64,000 nucleotides of DNA from an uncultured Paracoccaceae bacterium (GTDB taxonomy: Bacteria; Pseudomonadota; Alphaproteobacteria; Rhodobacterales; Rhodobacteraceae): NCBI GenBank assembly GCA_947497185.1, contig CANMFL010000003.1, forward strand, positions 372,001 through 436,000, in the 5' to 3' direction. A program made the translations under genes and the position numbers. This document shows, in pieces, positions 27,300 through 36,093 of this stretch. The first letter of the stretch is position 1, and every line of letters begins with the position of its first letter. The notes beneath the pieces were generated by a model. It was not told the origin of the DNA. It made no database searches and worked only from the letters and a program-made list of their open reading frames with translations.

Positions 27300-28271
27300 A
27301 TGACCGAGAACGACAAGACGCCAGAGGGCGACGCAGAATTAGGAACCGTAGCAGACAGCGCTGGCAATTGGGTCGATCATCGAGCGCCCGCCGCCACACG
27401 CGGTCACCTGCGATTAAGCCGCGCAGATCGGCCTATTGGCACATGGTTACTCTATATTCCGTGCCTCTGGGCTGTCGCACTCGCCTGCCTCGCGACCAAC
27501 TCCTTCAACGCCTTTTCCGTCTGGATCATCATCGGCTGCGGCATCGGTGCGTTTTTGATGCGTGGCGCAGGCTGCACATGGAATGACATCACCGACCGCG
27601 ATATTGACGCCAAAGTCGCCCGCACGCGGTCCCGCCCGATTCCATCTGGTCAAGTCGGCGTCCGTGCCGCCCTTGCATGGATGTTGGTCCAATCGCTTGT
27701 CTCGCTTGGGATCCTGCTGACGTTTCCAAATATGGCCGTGTTGTTTGGCTTCCTGTCGATCATACCAGTCGCGATCTACCCCTTTGCCAAACGGTTTACA
27801 TGGTGGCCGCAAGTGTTCCTTGGCCTCGCGTTCAACTGGGGCGCATTGCTGGCATGGACCGCACAAACAGGCAGCCTCGCATGGCCAGCGGTCGTTCTAT
27901 ATGTCGCGGGTATCGCGTGGACTTTGTTCTACGACACCATTTACGCACACCAAGACACCGAAGACGACGCACTAATCGGCGTCAAATCCACGGCACGCCT
28001 GTTTGGCGACAAGTCCAGCACGTGGCTGCGCTATTTCCTTGTTGGGACCGTTTTTTTGCTGGGGTCGGCCGTGGTCATGGCGTCACTTGACCGTTCAATC
28101 TTGTCGCTTGTCGTGGCTCTTGGCGGGCCTTGGGCGATGGGCTGGCACTTGGTCTGGCAGCTTGGACGGTTCGATCCTGAAAACAACGACAGGTTGCTGA
28201 TGCTGTTCCGCTCCAACCGAAATGCTGGTCTTATCCCAGTGCTATTTTTCGCCGTCGCGTTTTTCCTTTGA
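27300..28271 (+). CDS. ubiA: 4-hydroxybenzoate polyprenyltransferase
   Basis: A 323-residue integral membrane protein with about eight membrane segments. The two Asp-rich prenyl-diphosphate binding motifs are present: NDITDRDIDAKVARTRSRP and DTIYAHQDTEDD. It attaches the polyprenyl chain to 4-hydroxybenzoate in ubiquinone synthesis. I chose the ATG at 27300; an ATG at 27282 and a TTG at 27279 are alternatives, but they overlap the start of rsmE. The N-terminal extension of roughly 30 residues before the first membrane segment is normal for this group. Confidence 0.92.
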   Translation: MTENDKTPEGDAELGTVADSAGNWVDHRAPAATRGHLRLSRADRPIGTWLLYIPCLWAVALACLATNSFNAFSVWIIIGCGIGAFLMRGAGCTWNDITDRDIDAKVARTRSRPIPSGQVGVRAALAWMLVQSLVSLGILLTFPNMAVLFGFLSIIPVAIYPFAKRFTWWPQVFLGLAFNWGALLAWTAQTGSLAWPAVVLYVAGIAWTLFYDTIYAHQDTEDDALIGVKSTARLFGDKSSTWLRYFLVGTVFLLGSAVVMASLDRSILSLVVALGGPWAMGWHLVWQLGRFDPENNDRLLMLFRSNRNAGLIPVLFFAVAFFL

Positions 28272-28332
28272 TTGAACCTCGGGCATTTGGGGCCTATGCA
28301 GACCAGACAATAACGAGAAAACTACAAAAATA

Positions 28333-30204
28333 ATGCGTTTGTCAGCTTTGTTCACCCGACTTGTCGTCTTTGCCGCCGCCGCTGGTGTCTGCGTCGTCTC
28401 AGCACGAACAGCCGTTACCTTCATCGAAGAACGGTCAGTCGTTGGTGTGCGCGAAGTCCTAATAGATCAAGGCCATGACTGGGCATCAGTCCTCAGCGAC
28501 GGCCTACAAGTCGTCCTCGAAGGGCAAGCCCCATCAGAGGCGCACCGCTTCCGCGCCATGTCCGCCGCAGGCAGCATTGTGGATGCCAGCCGCGTCATCG
28601 ACAACATGGATGTGGTTGATTCGCAATCAATCGCACCGCCCGAATTTGCCATCGAGATTTTGCGCAACGACAGCGGCGTGTCCCTGATTGGGCTGATCCC
28701 CGCCAATACAGATCGCGAAGCACTGGCCGAGCGGATCGCCCGCATTGCCGACGGCCAAAACGTCACCGATCTGCTAGAGGTTGCCGATTATCCGGTCCCC
28801 GAAACATGGCAAGCTGCATTGAACTACGCGATGCGCGCCTTGTCGGATTTGCCGCGCTCCAAGATTTCAGTGTCTTCGGCCCGCGTCATCGTGAACGCGA
28901 TCACAGATTCCGAGTTGGAAAAAGCCGAGCTGGAAAGCAACCTGTCGCGCAATAAGCCAAGCAATGTGCGGATCACGGTCGACCTGACTGCGCCGCGTCC
29001 GGTCATTTCGCCGTTTACCACACGTTTTGCCATCGACGAAGACGGTGCGCGTTTCGACGCCTGCGCCGTGGATAGTCGCGAGGCGCTGAACACCATCATG
29101 GCGGCCGCCCGCGACGCTGGTTTTGCAGGTAACGCTGGCTGCATCGAGGCGCTCGGCGTGCCATCGCGCACGTGGGGCAACGCCGTGTCCTTGTCGATCG
29201 GCGCTGTGAAAGAGCTCGGCGGCGGAACGGTCACGATCTCTGATACCGACATCGCGCTTGTCGCACCGCAAGGCACGGCGCAGACCACCTTTGACCGTGT
29301 TGTGGGCCAGTTAGAAAACGCACTGCCAGACGTCTACGCACTGGCGTCTGACCTGCCACGCGCACCGACAGACGCATCTGCCGGACCACCGCAATTCACC
29401 ATCACCCGCAGCCCCGAAGGTGCCGTGCAACTGCGCGGACGTGTGCCGGACGACCTGACCAACACCACCGCCGCCAATTACGCTGCCGCTAAATTCGGCA
29501 AAGCAAACGTCACCATGGGCACACGGGTCGTTGATGAGTTGCCATCAGGCTGGGTCATCCGCGTCTTGGCGGGGATCGAGGCTATGTCGCAACTGTCGAA
29601 CGGTTCAGTCGTCGTAGATCCCACATCAGTCGTGGTACGCGGCAAAACCGGATCAGAGACAGCGCAGGCCGATATCTCACGCTTGCTGATCGACAAGCTG
29701 GGTCAAACTGCTGAATTCGACATCGACGTCGAATACGTCAAAGAACTGGACCCGATTGCTGGTCTGCCAACCCCCGAAGAATGCGTCGCCAAAATCACAG
29801 AGGCCACGACAGATCGCAAGATCACCTTTGATCCGGGCGCGTCGTCGATCACATCAGACACCACAGACGTCGTGGATGATATCGCCGACATTCTGAAACG
29901 CTGCCCCGATCTGCGGATTGAAATCGCTGGTTACACCGATAGCCAAGGCCGCGAAGAAATGAACGAACAACTGTCTCAAGATCGTGCCAGCGCCGTTCTC
30001 AACGCATTGCGGTCACGCCGCGTGCCCGTATCCAGCTTTGAGGCAAAAGGCTACGGCGAGGCAGATCCAATTGCCGACAACGACACTGCAGACGGTCGCG
30101 AAGCGAACCGGCGTATTGAATTCCGCTTGATTGTGCCTGAAACAGCCCCCGAAGAACCCACCGCATTAGAAGAAGCCGAAGCTCCGGCTGACGATACTGA
30201 ATAA
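28333..30204 (+). CDS. OmpA-family protein with repeated BON-like domains
   Basis: A 623-residue protein. An N-terminal signal or anchor (about 7-25) is followed by several repeated alpha/beta segments that resemble BON-type domains (the first has VLEGQAPSEAHRFRA; a later copy has VQLRGRVPDD), then a C-terminal OmpA peptidoglycan-binding domain near residues 475-605: FDPGASSITSDTTDVVDDI, IAGYTDSQGREEMNEQLSQ and GYGEADPIADN, with the expected Asp and Arg (N-x-x-L-S-x-x-R-A) ligands. The tail is Glu/Ala-rich. It should sit in the periplasm, bound to peptidoglycan. A small coiled-coil protein gene follows 13 bases later. Confidence 0.82.
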   Translation: MRLSALFTRLVVFAAAAGVCVVSARTAVTFIEERSVVGVREVLIDQGHDWASVLSDGLQVVLEGQAPSEAHRFRAMSAAGSIVDASRVIDNMDVVDSQSIAPPEFAIEILRNDSGVSLIGLIPANTDREALAERIARIADGQNVTDLLEVADYPVPETWQAALNYAMRALSDLPRSKISVSSARVIVNAITDSELEKAELESNLSRNKPSNVRITVDLTAPRPVISPFTTRFAIDEDGARFDACAVDSREALNTIMAAARDAGFAGNAGCIEALGVPSRTWGNAVSLSIGAVKELGGGTVTISDTDIALVAPQGTAQTTFDRVVGQLENALPDVYALASDLPRAPTDASAGPPQFTITRSPEGAVQLRGRVPDDLTNTTAANYAAAKFGKANVTMGTRVVDELPSGWVIRVLAGIEAMSQLSNGSVVVDPTSVVVRGKTGSETAQADISRLLIDKLGQTAEFDIDVEYVKELDPIAGLPTPEECVAKITEATTDRKITFDPGASSITSDTTDVVDDIADILKRCPDLRIEIAGYTDSQGREEMNEQLSQDRASAVLNALRSRRVPVSSFEAKGYGEADPIADNDTADGREANRRIEFRLIVPETAPEEPTALEEAEAPADDTE

Positions 30205-30217
30205 GAACGGATCCGAC

Positions 30218-30544
30218 GTGAATAGAACCGAATTTATCATTGCCACCGCGATTATTCTCTTTGTGGCCTTCGCCCTTGGATGGTTCGCAAGTTGGCTGAT
30301 CAACCGGTTTACACGGGTGACAAAAGCCGAAATCGGCGAGCTTGATAAAATGGCGCAATCTCTGCACGACGCCGAAGAAACCCGCGATCAGGCGATCACG
30401 TATCTGCAGCAACGCGAAGCAGAAATGACCAACCAGCACGCGCAAACCGAAGCAGAACTGCGGGCCGCCATGGATGGACTACGCGAAGCACGGCGCGAAG
30501 CAGAAGAACTGCGCAGCTATATCGAACGCCAAAACGCTGGCTAA
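30218..30544 (+). CDS. Small membrane-anchored coiled-coil protein
   Basis: A 108-residue protein: one N-terminal membrane segment (about 6-27) and then a long charged helix with heptad-like spacing (residues about 40-105). It begins with GTG at 30218. It lies 13 bases after the OmpA-family gene and probably works with it at the envelope, which is inference. I do not recognise a named family; the layout, not the sequence, is the basis for this description. Confidence 0.6.
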   Translation: MNRTEFIIATAIILFVAFALGWFASWLINRFTRVTKAEIGELDKMAQSLHDAEETRDQAITYLQQREAEMTNQHAQTEAELRAAMDGLREARREAEELRSYIERQNAG

Positions 30545-30550
30545 AGACCC

Positions 30551-30591
30551 GAATTTTCGCGAAAATTCATACGATTTTTCTAGAAAAATCG
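30551..30591. repeat. Double-palindrome intergenic repeat, copy 2
   Basis: Two adjoining perfect palindromes: GAATTTTCGCGAAAATTC at 30551-30568 and CGATTTTTCTAGAAAAATCG at 30572-30591. The second is identical, with flanks, to the copy at 1749-1768. It lies between the coiled-coil gene and the converging Sua5-type gene, so it may also act as a bidirectional terminator. Confidence 0.65.
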
Positions 30592-30594
30592 CGA

Positions 30595-31545
30595 TCAAAC
30601 GCGTGGTGCAGCAGCCCGTTTCAAGCGATCATTGATAGCGGCACCCAGACCTGTATCTGGAATAAGCGAAACTGCTATGCGGTCCGCGCCCATCTGATCC
30701 AACTGATGTAAGCAATCAAACAAACGCGCCGCCGCTTCGACCAAATCACCGCTTTTCGACAGGTTCAAGTCTGCTGCGACATTGCCAAAACCCAACAAGG
30801 TTTCGCCCTCACGCACGTCAGTCGCATTCAAACGCACCGACCCAACCGGCGCATAATGCGAGGCCAACTGCCCCGGTGACTGCGGCGTATTGGGATCATC
30901 AGACTGCAACAGCGGACGCCCTAAACACGCAGCCAATGCCTCTGTTGGGACACCGCCAGCGCGCAGTAACGCAGGCTCGCCCACGCAGCTCACAATCGTT
31001 GATTCCACGCCGACAGGGCACGCACCGCCATCAATCACCGCATCAATCCGCCCTTCAAGGCCAGCCATAACATGATCCGCCGTCGTGGGACTAATCCGCC
31101 CCGACGGGTTCGCGGAAGGTGCTGCAATCGGTCCGCCAAACGCCGTCAACGCATCCCGTGCCAATGCGTGGTCCGGCACCCGAATAGCCAATGTCGGTAA
31201 ACCCGCTGTCACCAGCTTGCTCACGCCTGCGTCCGGCTTGATCGGCAGCACCAGTGTCAATGCACCGGGCCAGAACGCTTGGGCCAGCATCCGCGCGTCA
31301 TCGTTGAAATCGCAATACCCCATTGCCGCAGCCATATCAGGCACATGCACGATCAACGGGTTAAACGACGGACGCCCCTTTGCCTCGTAAATCCGTGCAA
31401 CAGCCGTATCATCACGCGCATCTGCCGCCAGCCCGTAAACCGTCTCAGTTGGTAGCGCGACCAGACCGCCGTGCCGCCAAATATCCGCCGCTTGCGCGAT
31501 CCCAACAGCGTCAGCATTCAGGCGAAGTGTTTTGGTTTCATTCAT
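30595..31545 (-). CDS. L-threonylcarbamoyladenylate synthase (Sua5/YciO/YrdC)
   Basis: A 316-residue protein. The YrdC domain (about 1-200) has LVALPTETVYGLAADA, KGRPSFNPLIVH and APSANPSGRISPT, and the C-terminal Sua5 domain follows with SPGQLASHYAP. It makes threonylcarbamoyl-AMP for the t6A37 modification of ANN-decoding tRNAs. I chose the ATG at 31545 (MNETKTL); a start 13 codons upstream gives an unusual leader. It is divergent from the acyl-CoA dehydrogenase gene. Confidence 0.92.
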   Translation of the reverse strand: MNETKTLRLNADAVGIAQAADIWRHGGLVALPTETVYGLAADARDDTAVARIYEAKGRPSFNPLIVHVPDMAAAMGYCDFNDDARMLAQAFWPGALTLVLPIKPDAGVSKLVTAGLPTLAIRVPDHALARDALTAFGGPIAAPSANPSGRISPTTADHVMAGLEGRIDAVIDGGACPVGVESTIVSCVGEPALLRAGGVPTEALAACLGRPLLQSDDPNTPQSPGQLASHYAPVGSVRLNATDVREGETLLGFGNVAADLNLSKSGDLVEAAARLFDCLHQLDQMGADRIAVSLIPDTGLGAAINDRLKRAAAPRV

Positions 31546-31658
31546 GACGTGGCGTTTCAGTTGATGGGGTGCCGGACATGACACAGTTTGGGTTCATCAT
31601 TTACCCATAGGCGCGGCGCAAGTTTTTGCCAAGCCGCACCCGCCCTTAGGAGGCCCCC

Positions 31659-33362
31659 ATGTCATATCGCGCTCCGGTCCAAGATATCCGTTTCCTGATG
31701 GATAACATCGCAGGTTTTGGGGCGGTCGCAGGAACCGAGCTATTCGCCGATGCAACGGGCGACACGGTTGACGCGATCCTGACCGAGGCCGCAAAAATGT
31801 GCGAGAACGTGCTGGCACCACTGCAACGGCCCGGTGATCTGCATCCGGCAGTTTTGGAAAATGGCGTCGTGCGTACATCGCCCGGCTTTGCGGATGGGTA
31901 CAAAGCGATTGCCGAAGGCGGCTGGATCGGCATTTCCGCAGACCCTGATTTTGGCGGCATGGGCCTGCCGATGACCCTGACCACGGCCGTGAACGACATG
32001 ATGTCCAGCGCCTGCTTGTCGCTGCAACTGAACCCGTTGATGTCCCAAGGCCAAATCGAAGCGTTAGAGCATCACGCCTCTGACGAGATCAAAGCATTGT
32101 ATCTGCCGAAACTCATTTCCGGCGAATGGTGCGGCACGATGAACCTGACCGAACCGCAAGCGGGTTCTGACGTCGGTGCGCTGCGATCAAAGGCCGAACC
32201 CAATGGCGACGGCACATATGCAATTTCCGGCCAAAAGATTTACATCTCTTGGGGCGACAACGACTTTACCGAAAACGTCTGTCACCTCGTGCTTGCGCGT
32301 TTGCCCGACGGTGTCGCAGGCACCAAAGGTATCAGCCTGTTCATGGTGCCAAAACTGATCCCCGACGCGGATGGCAATCCGGGCAAACGCAATGACCTGA
32401 AGGTTGTGTCGCTGGAACACAAAATGGGGCTGCACGGATCGCCCACCGCTGTAATGGAATATTCCGGTGCGACAGGCTGGCTGGTCGGCGCAGAACACGG
32501 CGGAATCGCCGCTATGTTCACCATGATGAACAACGCCCGCTTAGGTGTCGGTGTGCAGGGACTTGGCGCCGCTGAGGGTGCGCTGCAACATGCAATCGCC
32601 TACGCCCAAGACCGCAAGCAGGGCAAAGCAGGCGGCACTGGTTCAATCATCGAACATGCCGACGTGCGCCGGATGTTGGCGACCATGAAAGCCGACGTTT
32701 TCGCCGCCCGCGCAATCGCGCTGATGAACGCGGTGGCCATCGACATGACAACCGCCACGAACGAGCCGAAATGGAAAGCGCGCGCTGCCTTTCTGACGCC
32801 GATCTGCAAGGCATTCGGCACCGATACAGGCATCGACGTCGCCAACATGGGTATTCAGGTCCACGGCGGCATGGGCTTTATCGAGGAAACAGGTGCCGCC
32901 CAATACGCGCGCGATGTGCGCGTCACCGCGATCTACGAAGGCACTAATGGCATCCAAGCGATGGACCTTGTTGCCCGCAAATTGATGGACGGCGGTGAGG
33001 CGGCTTTTGCCCTGCTCGAAGAAATCCAAGAAACCACGGACGCCACGAAAAAGAAATTTCCGAACCTCGCGGAATCCGTTTGGCAAGCGATCGAGAACCT
33101 GCGCGAAACAACAGAATGGCTTGTGTCACAAGACGATCTCGCTGACCGTTTCGCAGGCGCGGTCCCATACCTGCGGGCCTTTGCGCGTGTTCTTGGCGGT
33201 CATGCGCACCTTCAAGCTGCAGTGTCCGGTGATGCGGCCCGTGAACGGCTTGCACGCTTCTATATCAATCGGTTACTGCCTGAACACGCCAGTCTTTTGG
33301 CGCACACGCGCGAGGGCAGCGCAGATCTGATGACGATCACGCCGGACGATTTCGCGGCCTAA
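31659..33362 (+). CDS. Acyl-CoA dehydrogenase (long form, DmdC-like)
   Basis: A 567-residue acyl-CoA dehydrogenase with a C-terminal extension, preceded by TTAGGAGG with good spacing. NLTEPQAGSDVG and YEGTNGIQAMDLVARK (the catalytic Glu is likely the E in YEGTNG) are present. In roseobacters the enzyme that oxidises 3-methylmercaptopropionyl-CoA in DMSP demethylation (DmdC) is of this long type, so that is a candidate; a general short or medium-chain role is as likely. No dmdB or dmdD is nearby. An MBL-fold gene follows 23 bases later. Confidence 0.85.
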   Translation: MSYRAPVQDIRFLMDNIAGFGAVAGTELFADATGDTVDAILTEAAKMCENVLAPLQRPGDLHPAVLENGVVRTSPGFADGYKAIAEGGWIGISADPDFGGMGLPMTLTTAVNDMMSSACLSLQLNPLMSQGQIEALEHHASDEIKALYLPKLISGEWCGTMNLTEPQAGSDVGALRSKAEPNGDGTYAISGQKIYISWGDNDFTENVCHLVLARLPDGVAGTKGISLFMVPKLIPDADGNPGKRNDLKVVSLEHKMGLHGSPTAVMEYSGATGWLVGAEHGGIAAMFTMMNNARLGVGVQGLGAAEGALQHAIAYAQDRKQGKAGGTGSIIEHADVRRMLATMKADVFAARAIALMNAVAIDMTTATNEPKWKARAAFLTPICKAFGTDTGIDVANMGIQVHGGMGFIEETGAAQYARDVRVTAIYEGTNGIQAMDLVARKLMDGGEAAFALLEEIQETTDATKKKFPNLAESVWQAIENLRETTEWLVSQDDLADRFAGAVPYLRAFARVLGGHAHLQAAVSGDAARERLARFYINRLLPEHASLLAHTREGSADLMTITPDDFAA

Positions 33363-33385
33363 ACGCCCACCAGATTGGACTACCG

Positions 33386-34414
33386 ATGACCGCACCGCTG
33401 ATCACCTACCCGTGGGACACGCCCCCAGCCGAAGGCGAGGCGATCCAAATCGCGGAAGGTGTGTTGTGGATGCGGTTGCCGCTGCCCATGGCGTTGGATC
33501 ACGTGAACGTCTTTGCTTTTGACGACGGCGATAGCTGGACCGTGATCGACACCGGATTTTCGTCTGTCCGCATCAAAGAAATCTGGGAAACGCTGCTCGC
33601 TGGACCGCTGCAAGGCAAACCCGTTTCGCGCCTTATCGTCACCCATCACCACCCCGATCACGTCGGTCTCGCGGGATGGTTCATCGGCAAAGGCGCAGAA
33701 CTGCTGATGCCGCGCACCGGATGGTTGATGACGCGGATGCTGACGCTTGAGGAACAGCCGACTTACCCAGAAGAAACGCTCGAATTTTACCGACGCGCGG
33801 GCATGTCTGACGAAGAGTTTGCGCATCGCAAGACGGAACGCCCTTTCAACTTTGCCGATAGCGTCGATCCGCTTCCGCTGGGCTATACCCGCATCATTGA
33901 TGGTCAAACGATCCAATTTGGCGGGCGCACGTGGGATATTCGGATGGGCGACGGCCACGCCCCCGAACACGCAACCTTCTGGAGCCGTGACGATAACCTC
34001 GTCATCGGCGGCGATCAACTACTGCCATCGATCAGCGCGAATCTGGGCGTCTATCCAACGGAACCCGAAGCCGACCCTGTTCAAGACTGGCTGACTTCCT
34101 GCGAAGCGTTCCAACCCTTCGCCCGTGACGATCAACTCGTTCTACCGGGGCACAAACTGCCATTCACAGGCCTGCCGCTACGCCTGCGTCAGATGATCGA
34201 AAACCACCACGGCGCATTGGCCCGCCTCATTGAGCACCTCAAAGAACCGCGCAAAGGTGGCGATTGCTTCACCCCGCTGTTCAAACGCAAAATCGGGCGT
34301 AGCGCGTATGGCCTTGCCTTGGTCGAGGCGCTCGCGCACCTCAATCACCTGCATCAAACAGACATTGCAACCCGCACCATGGGCGACGATGGCGCGTGGC
34401 GGTGGCAGACTTAA
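33386..34414 (+). CDS. MBL-fold metallo-hydrolase
   Basis: A 342-residue metallo-beta-lactamase-fold protein with the zinc motif THHHPDHVG (H-x-H-x-D-H), a second His in GDGHAPEHATFW and an Asp/His pair further on (GGDQLLP, LPGHKLPFTG). The C-terminal part is an alpha-helical winged-helix-like domain often fused to this family. It follows the acyl-CoA dehydrogenase gene by 23 bases and probably shares its transcript, so a thioester or related lipid substrate is possible but unproven. Confidence 0.8.
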   Translation: MTAPLITYPWDTPPAEGEAIQIAEGVLWMRLPLPMALDHVNVFAFDDGDSWTVIDTGFSSVRIKEIWETLLAGPLQGKPVSRLIVTHHHPDHVGLAGWFIGKGAELLMPRTGWLMTRMLTLEEQPTYPEETLEFYRRAGMSDEEFAHRKTERPFNFADSVDPLPLGYTRIIDGQTIQFGGRTWDIRMGDGHAPEHATFWSRDDNLVIGGDQLLPSISANLGVYPTEPEADPVQDWLTSCEAFQPFARDDQLVLPGHKLPFTGLPLRLRQMIENHHGALARLIEHLKEPRKGGDCFTPLFKRKIGRSAYGLALVEALAHLNHLHQTDIATRTMGDDGAWRWQT

Positions 34415-34513
34415 GTCCGCACGCGATAAACAACTTGCATCACAGAGTTCTGTCTCGGATATTTCCACTAGTTTTGCTAGGTAAGACATCAAAGAAACAA
34501 CGGTGGTATCTCG

Positions 34514-34984
34514 ATGATGGACAATCAAATTGTGACGTCGGCTGAAGCGCTCGAAAACGACGTACTGCCCAAGATCAAAGAAATCCACACCACCAGCCAG
34601 AATTGCCCTTCAACCGGCGATCTGCCCAAGGCAATGAAAGAACCCGCAGCGACGAAAAGCCCGGCACAATGGGCCTACGAGCGGATTATCCTTTATATTC
34701 AGAACTTTGAAAAACAACTCGATAGCGATCACGAGGTCGGTCTTGGCTTTGTGGGCGGCGATGCGGGTGTGATGAAAATCGAAGGATTGGGCTATTTTGA
34801 CCCCGATATCGTGACATATTACGGCACAAATGGCGCAGGCGCGAAGACGCAGCTGATCCAACACGTCAGTCAGTTGAACGTCATGCTTGTATCCAGCCCG
34901 AAAAAAGTCGACCAAGCAGAGCCAAATCGCATCGGTTTCCAGCTTGCGACCGCTTTGGAACGCGACGCGGATGCGGCAACTTAA
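34514..34984 (+). CDS. Uncharacterised protein (DUF6173-like)
   Basis: A 156-residue acidic protein with no signal peptide or membrane segment. The core SPAQWAYERIILYIQNFEKQ, then FVGGDAGVMKIEGLGYFDPDIVTYYG and LIQHVSQLNVML matches a conserved Rhodobacterales family that I recall as DUF6173; the name is from memory. Function unknown. It stands about 100 bases after the MBL gene and 73 before the oxidase subunit gene. Confidence 0.65.
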   Translation: MMDNQIVTSAEALENDVLPKIKEIHTTSQNCPSTGDLPKAMKEPAATKSPAQWAYERIILYIQNFEKQLDSDHEVGLGFVGGDAGVMKIEGLGYFDPDIVTYYGTNGAGAKTQLIQHVSQLNVMLVSSPKKVDQAEPNRIGFQLATALERDADAAT

Positions 34985-35057
34985 CCTAACCTACACAGGT
35001 GACAGCGCAGTCTGAATCAGCTAGGACAGCGCAAATATATCAAGAAGGGCCAAGATC

Positions 35058-35192
35058 ATGGCAGACCACAAAATCGGCGAAATGGACATCACAGTTCAGG
35101 AAAAGACGTTTGACGGCTTTATCAAGATGGTAACTCGCGGCACCATCGTGATCATTGCGTTGCTGATCCTGCTGGCACTGATCGGCGCTTAA
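35058..35192 (+). CDS. aa3-type cytochrome c oxidase subunit IV
   Basis: A 44-residue protein: MADHKIGEMDITVQEKTFDG at the N-terminus and one membrane segment (about 27-43). The HK-x-G-x-MDI-x-x-x-EKTF pattern is diagnostic of the small bacterial aa3 oxidase subunit IV known from Rhodobacter and Paracoccus. It is a one-helix accessory subunit of the terminal oxidase in the inner membrane. AAGGGCCAAG lies before the ATG. No other oxidase genes are near. The stop is 2 bases from the next start. Confidence 0.88.
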   Translation: MADHKIGEMDITVQEKTFDGFIKMVTRGTIVIIALLILLALIGA

Positions 35193-35194
35193 TA

Positions 35195-35761
35195 ATGACA
35201 ACGCTCACCCGACGCGCGTTTGTGGTGGGCGCACCTTTTGCTTTGGCTGCATGTTCATCAGACCCGGTTTGGGCACCTGATGCAGCCGTCAACGCCGCGA
35301 CCTATCGCAGCGGCGGACCTAGCGCGCTGACCTTGTTTACCGTGAAAAATACCGGCTCTGACAACGGCGCCCATTCTGCACTGTTGATCGACGGCAGCCA
35401 GCGCGTCTTGTTCGATCCCGCAGGCAGTTTCGAGGCAGACGTGAGCCCCGAACGCAACGATGTGTTGTTCGGATTCAGCCCTGCGGTGGAACGCGCCTAT
35501 GTGTCCTACCATGCGCGCCGCGAATTTTACGTGGTCATCCAAACGATCGCAGTTCCGGCACCTGTCGCGGAACAAGCCATGCGGCTTGCATTCGCAAATG
35601 GCGCAGAGCCCAAGGCGCATTGCACCCGCGCGACATCGCGGCTTTTGCGCCAACTCCCGGGATTCGATGCAATCGGCGGCACATGGTTCCCGAACAACCT
35701 GTCCGATGCTTTTGGTGCAATCTCGGGCGTGGCAACACGCGAAGTCCGCGAACAGGACTAA
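35195..35761 (+). CDS. Secreted or lipid-anchored protein, uncharacterised
   Basis: A 188-residue protein. The N-terminus TLTRRAFVVGAPFALAACSSD has a twin-arginine-like RR, a hydrophobic core and a lipobox (LAAC), so it is probably a lipoprotein exported via Tat or Sec. The mature part includes NGAHSALLIDGSQRVLFDPAGSF and HCTRATSRLLRQLPGF. Conserved His and Cys residues (SxxxHCT) could form a catalytic pair of an NlpC-like or related fold, but I do not assign one. Its end overlaps the converging azlD by 4 bases. Confidence 0.6.
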   Translation: MTTLTRRAFVVGAPFALAACSSDPVWAPDAAVNAATYRSGGPSALTLFTVKNTGSDNGAHSALLIDGSQRVLFDPAGSFEADVSPERNDVLFGFSPAVERAYVSYHARREFYVVIQTIAVPAPVAEQAMRLAFANGAEPKAHCTRATSRLLRQLPGFDAIGGTWFPNNLSDAFGAISGVATREVREQD

Positions 35762-36093
35762 AGCTGCCCCGTCAGGTACAGCCCTGCGTATAGCGTCACA
35801 GCACCAGCGCCAATCGCCCACAAAACATGCTTTTTCCACACGCCCATCGCGAGCGTTGCGAGGGCCGCGGTCACGCGCACCGGATCCACATCTCCACCCG
35901 TCGCATCAGGCCACAGCGCAAGCGGGGCCACCATCGCGGGCAGCACGGCCACGGGCGTATAGCGCAGCAAACGCAGCACAATCGCAGGCATCGGACGATC
36001 CCCGATCAGCCCAAGGAACGAAAACCGGATCACATAAGTGCCAACGCCGACCAGCAAAATAGTCAGCCAAATCTCAGCATTTGAAAACGTCAT
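35758..36093 (-). CDS. azlD: AzlD-family branched-chain amino acid transport subunit
   Basis: A 111-residue membrane protein with three to four membrane segments and the RFSFLGLIGDRPMPAIVLRL motif of AzlD. Members form an exporter with AzlC for branched-chain amino acids or analogues. The ATG at 36093 overlaps the azlC stop by 4 bases. Longer open frames upstream lie inside azlC and were rejected. Confidence 0.88.
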   Translation of the reverse strand: MTFSNAEIWLTILLVGVGTYVIRFSFLGLIGDRPMPAIVLRLLRYTPVAVLPAMVAPLALWPDATGGDVDPVRVTAALATLAMGVWKKHVLWAIGAGAVTLYAGLYLTGQL

